44,001 nucleotides of DNA from an uncultured Alphaproteobacteria bacterium (GTDB lineage Bacteria; Pseudomonadota; Alphaproteobacteria; Rhodobacterales; Rhodobacteraceae), in NCBI GenBank assembly GCA_929200255.1, contig CAKMYZ010000022.1, forward strand, positions 1 through 44,001, read 5' to 3'. A program made the translations under genes and the position numbers. The notes beneath the pieces are model-generated. The model was not told the origin of the DNA. It searched no databases and saw only the letters and a list, made by a program, of their open reading frames with translations. Below are positions 36,328 through 43,081 of the stretch, in pieces (positions within the stretch are counted from its first letter, which is position 1; each line of letters begins with the position of its first letter).

Positions 36328-38334
36328 ATGAAAAAAATCATTGATGTATTTGGCGAGCATGAAATTGGCCCTTGGTTGAAATCGTTAACTGATACGGAAA
36401 TCTTAACGTTGGATGCTTTGCTGTTGGAGAAAAACGATCGGGTGTATTTTCGCTGCCCTGTTCGAAAGAAAGACATCCTGGCCAAACCGGAAGAATGTGT
36501 GCGCCAGTATTGGTTGTACGCCCTTCAGACGAAGTACGGATATCCGCTCGAACGCTTGGCGGTTGAATATCCGATAACATTCGGGCGCGATTCCTCAAAA
36601 AGAGCAGATATCGTAATTTTCGATGAGCATCGCCCTACCGTCCCTTACATCGTTGCAGAAATTAAACAGGGCAAAGCGAAGGACGGAAAAGAGCAACTTC
36701 GTTCATACACCCACGCAACCGGAGCGCCATTGGCATTGTGGAGCAACGGCCCTGACAGCAAGATTTGGAACCGCAAAAACCCAAACTACCTTCAAGAAAT
36801 CCCTCATCTACCAGCGGCGACACAAGATATCGAAGATATCATCAACGAGCCGTGGACACTAACGACGCTCGAAGACAAGGAGAACGAACGCGCTCTATCG
36901 TCGGCGGGCAACAAGGCTCTGCGGGAGAAAATCGTTGATCTCGAGGACGAAGTGCTGGCGAATGCTGGCGTTGACGTGTTCGAAGAAGTCTTCAAGCTTG
37001 TCTTCACAAAGCTGTATGATGAAATGTCCTGCCACCAAGGCCGCTACCCGCATTTGCGTTTTCGTAACAGCAATACGGCGTCGAAGCTGAAAGAGAATAT
37101 CCAAACCCTGTTCGATGCAGCCAAGGATGAATGGCCCGGCGTCTTTTCCGAGGATGAACGCGTCAAGCTGTCCCCGGACCACCTGCAAGTCTGCGTCGGG
37201 TCGCTTGAAGAATGGAAGCTGTTCAACTCGAACCTAGACGTCGTTGACGACGCGTTTGAATACCTAGTTTCGAAATCGGCCAAAGGCGAAAAAGGCCAAT
37301 ATTTCACACCGCGTTGGGTAATTGACATGTGCGTAAAGATGCTGAACCCACAGGAACCCGAAACCGTCATTGATACGGCCTGTGGGTCTGCGGGCTTCAC
37401 GGTCCATTCCATGTTCCATGTGTGGGGAGAAATCTTAGAGGATTTAGGCTTGCCCCGGTCGAACCTTTTCACCGCAGAGCGCAAGCCGCAGCGTTGCCTA
37501 GACTACGTGTCGAACAAGGTCTTCGCGCTGGACTTCGACGAAAAGAGCGTGCGTGTATCGCGTTGCCTGAACCTCATTGCAGGCGACGGCCAAACCAACG
37601 TCTTGCACATGAACACGCTTGATTGGCAGAAATGGGAAGAATCTACCAAGCAAGACGAATGGCAAGAGACTTACGGGCCGGGTTGGACGAAGCTGAAAAA
37701 ACTGCGTGCCAAGAAGCGCGGCGATTTCCGACGCTTCAACTTCGACGTGGTTATGGCGAACCCGCCCTTCGCAGGCGATATCAAGCAAACCGATATGCTT
37801 GCCCCTTATGTCATCGCGCAGAAAGACAATGGGAAGTACGAAAGTTCCGTAGGCCGAGACCTTCTGTTTATCGAACGCAACTTGGATTTCTTGAAACCGG
37901 GCGGACGTATGGCCGTGGTTTTGCCTCAAGGCCGGTTCAATAACTCAAGCGACCAAAGGGTGCGCAAGTTCATCATGGAACAGTGCCGCATCCTTGCGGT
38001 CGTGGGGCTGCACCCGAACACGTTCAAACCTCACACAGGCACAAAGACAAGCGTGCTGTTCGTCCAGAAATGGAATGACGACGCCGACGCCGGGCCGCTT
38101 TGTCCGATGGAAGAAGATTACAATATCTTCTTCGCAACGCAGCAGGTTGAAAGCGTCAACAACCGTGGCGAAAAGGTCTATGTCAAGAACCCGGACGGCA
38201 CCAATAAGCGTGATGACCACGGACACTTCATCGTAGATCACGACCTATTCAATCACGAGGGCAAAACCCAAGATGGGGTCGCGGAAGCCTTCATAGAATT
38301 TGCCAAGAAAGAGGGCCTAAGTTTTTTTCTCTAG
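36328..38334 (+). CDS. Nuclease-methylase fusion of a restriction-modification system
   Basis: A 668-residue protein. Residues about 60-140 form an HsdR_N-like PD-(D/E)XK nuclease domain with Asp94 (RADIVIF) and Glu111-x-Lys113 (AEIKQG). From about 200 onward it is an HsdM-type N6-adenine methylase: GQYFTPR at 323-329, SAM motif I DTACGSAGF at 349-357, and catalytic NPPF at 478-481. No helicase/translocase gene is present, so it resembles BcgI-like or IIG enzymes more than type I. AGGGCGG precedes the ATG. It ends in a T7 run with stop and hairpin that probably allow -1 frameshifting into the next gene. Confidence 0.9.
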   Translation: MKKIIDVFGEHEIGPWLKSLTDTEILTLDALLLEKNDRVYFRCPVRKKDILAKPEECVRQYWLYALQTKYGYPLERLAVEYPITFGRDSSKRADIVIFDEHRPTVPYIVAEIKQGKAKDGKEQLRSYTHATGAPLALWSNGPDSKIWNRKNPNYLQEIPHLPAATQDIEDIINEPWTLTTLEDKENERALSSAGNKALREKIVDLEDEVLANAGVDVFEEVFKLVFTKLYDEMSCHQGRYPHLRFRNSNTASKLKENIQTLFDAAKDEWPGVFSEDERVKLSPDHLQVCVGSLEEWKLFNSNLDVVDDAFEYLVSKSAKGEKGQYFTPRWVIDMCVKMLNPQEPETVIDTACGSAGFTVHSMFHVWGEILEDLGLPRSNLFTAERKPQRCLDYVSNKVFALDFDEKSVRVSRCLNLIAGDGQTNVLHMNTLDWQKWEESTKQDEWQETYGPGWTKLKKLRAKKRGDFRRFNFDVVMANPPFAGDIKQTDMLAPYVIAQKDNGKYESSVGRDLLFIERNLDFLKPGGRMAVVLPQGRFNNSSDQRVRKFIMEQCRILAVVGLHPNTFKPHTGTKTSVLFVQKWNDDADAGPLCPMEEDYNIFFATQQVESVNNRGEKVYVKNPDGTNKRDDHGHFIVDHDLFNHEGKTQDGVAEAFIEFAKKEGLSFFL

Positions 38335-38377
38335 GCCCTCACGATGACGCCAAACTAAAGGCGTTGTTGGGAGGGCT
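38321..38377 (+). promoter_or_regulatory. Probable programmed -1 frameshift signal joining methylase and specificity frames
   Basis: In the methylase frame the heptamer T-TTT-TTT (38322-38328) is followed by CTC and the stop TAG (38332-38334). A predicted hairpin begins 6 nt after the heptamer: 38335-38351 pairs with 38360-38376, giving 16 pairs of 17 positions including three G-U, with an 8-base loop. Slipping back one base gives Ser-Leu-Gly-Pro-His and runs directly into the specificity frame. Heptamer, spacer and stem match known -1 frameshift sites. The hairpin also covers the only possible specificity start codons. Confidence 0.7.
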
Positions 38378-39782
38378 GGAAGCCGCAATCGCACCGTTTA
38401 GCGAACTCGAACGAACTTGGCGGATCGACGCAGAGTATTTCAAGAAAGACTTCCTTGCGACACAGGACGCACTAGAAGCAATTGAAAGGCGCAATGTAGC
38501 CTCGCTGGTGGGGGTTTCAGACGGGAACCACTTCACAATAAGCGAAGACTTCGTGGATGAAGGCATTCCTTACTATCGCGGTCAGGACGTAGTTGGGCAT
38601 TTTTTTGTTGAATCGTCCACGCCCAATTTCATCACAGAAGACGCTTTCAATCGAAAATACATGAAGCGGTCGCACCTTCACAGGGGTGATGTCTTGCTTT
38701 CTATTGTAGGCACAATCGGCGAACTAAGTTTGGTCGATAGCGAAGAGCCTGCAACCTGTTCATGCAAGCTTGCGATCTTGCGACCACATGCAATCTCGCC
38801 TGAAGTTCTGGCAACATATCTTCAGTCGAAGCACGGGCGAAATCAAGTAAAGCGCCTAACGCGAGGCGCTATCCAAGGAAGCCTGCTTTTAGAGGATATG
38901 GACCAACTGTGGGTGCCGACTTGGACGACAGACCTTCCCGATAGAATATCCGAAATTGTCCGAATTGGCCGTGCCAGCCAAAATCTTGTCAAACAAAATA
39001 CTGCGAAGGCAGAAACAGTTCTACTTAAGGCGCTGGGCCTTGCAAATTGGACACCGCCTGAACCGCTTTCCTACGTTACGTCATCTATCAACGCATTTGC
39101 ATCGGGCAGGCTAGATTCACAGTATTTCATGCCCGCCAAGATAGAAGTCCAAGAAGCCCTGCGAAAGCTTCCCGGAAAACCGTTAGGTGAACGGTTCGCA
39201 TCTATTCGAAAAATGATGAACCCGAAGAAAGACGGTGCACCTGCGGTTGTCAGAAACTTCGACGTCACCGACGCATTGCAACCAATTTTGGACGATGAAA
39301 AAGAGCGGGTTGCGACGGAAGAAATCGGCAGTACGAAGAAAACCTTCAATGATGGTGACGTCGCCATTTCGCGACTACGGGCGTACCTACGTCAAATCGC
39401 TGTGGTGCGTACGGACGGAAAAATTCCGTCGGTCGGATCATCAGAGTTCATCGTGCTTCGGCCCAAGACCAAGGCTGACGAAGCGATTGCCCCGGAAACG
39501 CTGCTTGCCTTCCTGCGGTCCGCACCTGTCCAGACGATCCTGAAATGGTGCCAAGACGGGTCGCAGCACCCACGGTTCAGTGAAAGCGATTTGTTGGCCA
39601 TTCACCTGCCGGATGCAGTAGAAGCGGCGTCCGCTGAAATCGCTGGAATCGTTCTTGAAGGCTTCGAAGCCCGCCGCAAGGCCCGTTCCCTACTTGAAGC
39701 GGCCAAGCGGGCGGTAGAAATCGCCATTGAAGACAGTGAAGCGGCTGCACTGGCCTATCTCGACCAAATGGGGGCTGTGTGA
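38364..39782 (+). CDS. HsdS-like DNA specificity subunit
   Basis: About 472 residues if started at this TTG. Two target-recognition halves are seen: the first has GIPYYRGQDVVGHFF, HLHRGDVLLSIVGTIGEL and a C-terminal helical part; the second has NDGDVAISRLRAYLRQIAVV and VGSSEFIVLRPK. Each half is followed by a long helix typical of HsdS spacers. It would dictate the recognition sequence. The frame is open upstream to the frameshift site with no ATG or GTG, so the real product may be a fusion with the methylase; TTG at 38364 or 38367 after AAAGG is the alternative. The stop overlaps the next ATG. Confidence 0.85.
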   Translation: MLGGLEAAIAPFSELERTWRIDAEYFKKDFLATQDALEAIERRNVASLVGVSDGNHFTISEDFVDEGIPYYRGQDVVGHFFVESSTPNFITEDAFNRKYMKRSHLHRGDVLLSIVGTIGELSLVDSEEPATCSCKLAILRPHAISPEVLATYLQSKHGRNQVKRLTRGAIQGSLLLEDMDQLWVPTWTTDLPDRISEIVRIGRASQNLVKQNTAKAETVLLKALGLANWTPPEPLSYVTSSINAFASGRLDSQYFMPAKIEVQEALRKLPGKPLGERFASIRKMMNPKKDGAPAVVRNFDVTDALQPILDDEKERVATEEIGSTKKTFNDGDVAISRLRAYLRQIAVVRTDGKIPSVGSSEFIVLRPKTKADEAIAPETLLAFLRSAPVQTILKWCQDGSQHPRFSESDLLAIHLPDAVEAASAEIAGIVLEGFEARRKARSLLEAAKRAVEIAIEDSEAAALAYLDQMGAV

Positions 39783-40606
39783 TGCCGGGACTTGGGGACA
39801 ATCTAAAACGCTGGCGCGACCAAGCCGAAGTCGATTGGTTCAGTCAGTTCATCAAGGCATGGATACCGTTCAACGCGTGGATGACTGACACGTTCGGCGA
39901 CCTGTCCGACCGCGCGTTGTTGGACAAGGTCAAAACCGAAGGCAACGTAGTGAAGAACAAGACGTTGCCGATGCTGGCGAAGAACTTGAAAGTCGCGCAC
40001 GATACCGAAGGCGGTTGGCAAGACAATAGCAACGATGCGCAGGAATTCCGCCTACAAGTCGGCGAACTCAATCGGCATTTGCAGCAATGTATTATTGAAG
40101 GGCGCAAAGGTCGTGTCTGCTTCGAAACTGTTGATATCGGCTCAAACGCCAACAAAGATGAACAACTTACAAAGTGGAATCGTCAATTCCGTTGCCGACG
40201 TGACCACCCGACCAAGGGCGAAGTGCATCTAGAGATTTCCGCGTCAAAGACCGTCGCAGCATTCGCATTGACGTTGCCAAAGCATGACCGGATCACGCTT
40301 GAAGACGACCAAACCTTTCGCGCCTTGAAGCCAGACCAACGCGTCCTTTTACTAAGCATGTTCGAAGCCGTTTCGCCCCGCATTGTTATCAGTGTTCTTG
40401 CAGGACATGGGGCGCAGAAGGTTCTAACGTATGGCGACGCTGATTTCATGGACGATGCAGGAAAGAACTTCTCTGCATTGATTGATGTGATTTATGGGCT
40501 TCGCAATGCCCTATTTCATGGGCAGATCACGCCGAATGAAACCCACAATGAAATCTACAAGCCCGCCTATCTTATCGCCATGCGGTTAGTGAAATGCACA
40601 CTTTAG
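39782..40606 (+). CDS. HEPN-type putative RNase encoded with the RM system
   Basis: A 274-residue protein coupled to the specificity gene by a TGATG overlap. The N-terminal FIKAWIPFNAWM segment and the C-terminal YGLRNALFHG resemble uncharacterised HEPN-like proteins whose end reads RNxLFHG. The motif R241-N242-x3-H246 fits the Rx4-6H catalytic pattern of HEPN RNases. A role as an RNase toxin backing up the restriction system is inferred from position; alternatively it may be a regulatory or adaptor protein. There is no signal peptide or membrane segment. Confidence 0.65.
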   Translation: MPGLGDNLKRWRDQAEVDWFSQFIKAWIPFNAWMTDTFGDLSDRALLDKVKTEGNVVKNKTLPMLAKNLKVAHDTEGGWQDNSNDAQEFRLQVGELNRHLQQCIIEGRKGRVCFETVDIGSNANKDEQLTKWNRQFRCRRDHPTKGEVHLEISASKTVAAFALTLPKHDRITLEDDQTFRALKPDQRVLLLSMFEAVSPRIVISVLAGHGAQKVLTYGDADFMDDAGKNFSALIDVIYGLRNALFHGQITPNETHNEIYKPAYLIAMRLVKCTL

Positions 40607-40656
40607 GAGCGGGAAACTAGCACGGTCTAGACAGGCCCCAGATTCAAAGATCCACC

Positions 40657-41049
40657 TCAATGCCGCGCGTGATGTTTCAGTGCGGATTGCGAGCGCGCGG
40701 CTTCGGCTTCCCAATCTGTTGTAGACATGACCGGAACCAGCATCAAACCAGAAACTTGGCCCACCTGCTTGCCGTGAAGTGTTTTGGCCTCTTCTTGCGC
40801 AACCATGAGTTTGAACAACCGGTCGAATGCCTTGGTCGCATGTTCGGACTCTGCCTTCGTAATGTCGGCTTGGGCCATGTACTGCTCGAACGCCCGTTTC
40901 AGCTGATCCAGCGTTTCGCATTCGCTGAATTTGACGGGGCGAATTCGCTTCGATTTCTCACTGAACAGAATCCGCGCGGCGTCCGCGTCCCCGCCTTGTG
41001 CCCTCAACGTCAACGCATGGTAAACCTTGGCTTCTTCTTCCGGGGTCAT
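40657..41049 (-). CDS. Unknown protein, possibly element-encoded
   Basis: A 130-residue, charged, mostly helical protein that I do not recognise. The start MTPEEEAKVYHALTLRAQGG and the later coil (KAESEHATKAFDRLFKLM) look like small phage or plasmid accessory proteins. I chose the ATG at 41049 because GGAGG lies 8 nt upstream; in-frame starts further up are possible. It is convergent with the HEPN-type gene and divergent from the next gene. Confidence 0.55.
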   Translation of the reverse strand: MTPEEEAKVYHALTLRAQGGDADAARILFSEKSKRIRPVKFSECETLDQLKRAFEQYMAQADITKAESEHATKAFDRLFKLMVAQEEAKTLHGKQVGQVSGLMLVPVMSTTDWEAEAARSQSALKHHARH

Positions 41050-41224
41050 TGCAGCTACCTCCATCGTTTTGAGGGACATTGTAAAGCAGATGCAAGCGCC
41101 CCGCACTGGGGTAAGCTGCGATCTAATTCAAGTTGTCGAACCCACGAAAAGCATCTTATTTTTCATTGGGTTGGGCGGGGCAATCCAATACATTGATGGC
41201 AGTCAAAGATTAAGGGGTGAGATC

Positions 41225-41902
41225 ATGATCAACGGGGTGCCAGAGGGGATGGAGTTTGATGAAAAAAAGATGCGATTTGACCTGAACCACGCGATGATAA
41301 ATGACCGCGTTTTCGGCGCTTTTCGCTTGTACGGAGAGCCTGCCGAGGGAGGTTCACTGTTGTCCAATCCTATCTATGGCCGCAAATACTATTCCTTCCG
41401 CGATTTCGAGTTGGCATTGGCGGACATGCAGGGCAATTGCCTTAAGTGGTGCGAAAATGATCCCAAGACTCAAATCAGCCACGCGCTCGTTTATGTGATG
41501 GACGGGAGCGATAGCAAACCCAAGTTTCACGCTCACCTGTGGAAACCTGAAATGGGCCACAGGCTTACCAAGATCAATTACTCTCGCATGCACGATGGCA
41601 CAAATCCTTATGAGCCACATGCGCTGGCAGCATTGCTTGAGCGGGACCGCCCTACGAAAGTTTCCACAATTGCCAATGCCGCATACAAAATTATCGGCAA
41701 CCGAATTTCTAACCTGCATCCCTCTGTCAGCGGATATGGGAAAGACATCCACTTGTTGATGTTGCGAAAGTCCCTGACAAGGCTCATGCACTTGAACCCA
41801 ATGATCATGTTTGAACGCGGCAAAGACCCACGTGGGTACGACGCAAAAATTGAACATCTTGGTGCATTTGACGCTGGCCAAAGTCTCGTTTGTCGATTCT
41901 AG
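41225..41902 (+). CDS. Unknown protein of the right-hand element
   Basis: A 225-residue soluble protein that I do not recognise. It has a mixed alpha/beta pattern with aromatic-rich parts (GRKYYSFRDFELALADM, KFHAHLWKPEMGH). There are no obvious catalytic motifs. The ATG at 41225 is preceded by AAGGGG; the frame is open further upstream to 41027, but that part overlaps the divergent gene. It is convergent with the NucS-like gene 51 bp away. Confidence 0.55.
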   Translation: MINGVPEGMEFDEKKMRFDLNHAMINDRVFGAFRLYGEPAEGGSLLSNPIYGRKYYSFRDFELALADMQGNCLKWCENDPKTQISHALVYVMDGSDSKPKFHAHLWKPEMGHRLTKINYSRMHDGTNPYEPHALAALLERDRPTKVSTIANAAYKIIGNRISNLHPSVSGYGKDIHLLMLRKSLTRLMHLNPMIMFERGKDPRGYDAKIEHLGAFDAGQSLVCRF

Positions 41903-41953
41903 AGAGCTCGTCTTAGAACGCATGCGAATATCGTTTCAGCTGACCGTTTAGAG

Positions 41954-42829
41954 TTAGTTTGTTGGAATCAGGCTTAGAGGCCAATTCACCTCGTAGGTGG
42001 CTATAGATTCATTTTGGGCCAACACCCGAACTGCAGACGGAATCCGTTCTGCCACTAGAATGCCTTTCAATTGGCCATGGGCAAACTCGTCGCGTTGGCC
42101 AAGTGCGAGCAAGTAGTCAGCCACCTGATGGACGGCATCTGCGTTCGCTTCGGCTCGCTTTAATTCGATAACGAGCCAATCACCCGTCTTTCTGTCTCGG
42201 GCAAGTATGTCGATACGCCGTGAATTCAAACCGCCATCCACAGGGTACTCATCTTGAACAATATCGTAGCATGCACTCCAAGGCGTTTTTTCCCAATTGG
42301 TGAGTATCTCACGCTGAATCACATATTCCGTCGTGAAACCCTCACTCTCATGCGCCTTGTGATTAAGGGTAAGAACGGAATGATCGAAGCCTGAAAGCGC
42401 TCGAATTGCTGGAATAACACAGTCCCGCGCGACAACCAGATGGCCCGCTGTTTTGTTCCGCGCTTCGAATGTGAAAGGAAGGCCCGCCGCAACAAACTGC
42501 TCGTGATACTTTCCATTGAAAACTGCGTGACCAAATTCCCCCCTTTTTTCGCGGAACGTGTCGATGGCCAAAGACCATTGCCCATCTGCCGTAGGCGAGA
42601 ACGCGAGATAAACGACACCCCTTGTGTTGGGCCAGCGGGAGTTTTTACGAGGATGATCTGTACGGATCATGCAATTCAGACCACATTCGAACGCGGTTTC
42701 AACCAATTTTTCAACGGGTTGAGTTAGGTGCCAGTTTCGGGCGACATATGCCTCATCTCCCTGTCGCACCAGCAGTCCGCCTTCGACGTCCTCAAGTGTA
42801 ATTCCATTCGGGAAATTTCGATGCACCAA
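41954..42829 (-). CDS. NucS/DUF91-like PD-(D/E)XK endonuclease-type protein
   Basis: A 291-residue protein. The C-terminal domain has the restriction-fold core RRIDILARD (Asp207), LVIELKR (Glu222, Lys224) and QVADYL (Gln235, Tyr239), a pattern close to the NucS/EndoMS nuclease domain. The N-terminal 190 residues are not NucS-like and may bind DNA or sense something. NucS cuts mismatched DNA in actinobacteria and archaea; here a defence or element role is more likely. The start is TTG (42829) or GTG (42826); AGGA stands 7 nt before the TTG. A strong dyad lies just upstream. Confidence 0.7.
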   Translation of the reverse strand: MVHRNFPNGITLEDVEGGLLVRQGDEAYVARNWHLTQPVEKLVETAFECGLNCMIRTDHPRKNSRWPNTRGVVYLAFSPTADGQWSLAIDTFREKRGEFGHAVFNGKYHEQFVAAGLPFTFEARNKTAGHLVVARDCVIPAIRALSGFDHSVLTLNHKAHESEGFTTEYVIQREILTNWEKTPWSACYDIVQDEYPVDGGLNSRRIDILARDRKTGDWLVIELKRAEANADAVHQVADYLLALGQRDEFAHGQLKGILVAERIPSAVRVLAQNESIATYEVNWPLSLIPTN

Positions 42830-42855
42830 AGCGTTATCCTGCGTTTTCTATTGTC

Positions 42856-42873
42856 ATCTCTATCAATAGAGAT
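42856..42873. promoter_or_regulatory. Operator-like palindrome upstream of the NucS-like gene
   Basis: ATCTCTAT, two bases, then ATAGAGAT form a perfect 8 bp inverted repeat. It is centred about 35 bp upstream of the NucS-like start, the position of a repressor site. No regulator gene is next to it in the window. Confidence 0.6.
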
Positions 42874-42879
42874 TGCCCA

Positions 42880-42984
42880 ATGCCAAACCTAGATGAGAAA
42901 ATAGCCTTCTCCGATCTTGGTTATGCCAGCGCCGGATCGGAAGTAGGCATAGGCTCGGTCAGAGCGAAAGTCCAACTTGCTTAA
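42880..42984 (+). CDS. Possible 34-residue ORF divergent from the NucS-like gene
   Basis: An ATG directly after the palindrome opens a 34-codon frame (starting MPNLDEKIAFSDLGYASAG) ending in TAA. There is no clear ribosome-binding site and no recognisable domain. It could be a short divergent product under the same operator, or chance. Confidence 0.2.
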   Translation: MPNLDEKIAFSDLGYASAGSEVGIGSVRAKVQLA

Positions 42985-43081
42985 AAGGCTACACCAAACC
43001 GGATTAGGTCCTCAGATCTCACTCAAGTGTAAATTGAGACCTCCCGGCTCTTGCCACCCCCACCCCCACCTATATGGGGGG

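Noticed and set aside
43055..43080. C-rich and G-rich run as a G-quadruplex or terminator
   Set aside because: The CCCCCACCCCCACC run is short and lies downstream of the primase/helicase stop with no clear stem and T-run; the evidence is too weak to call.
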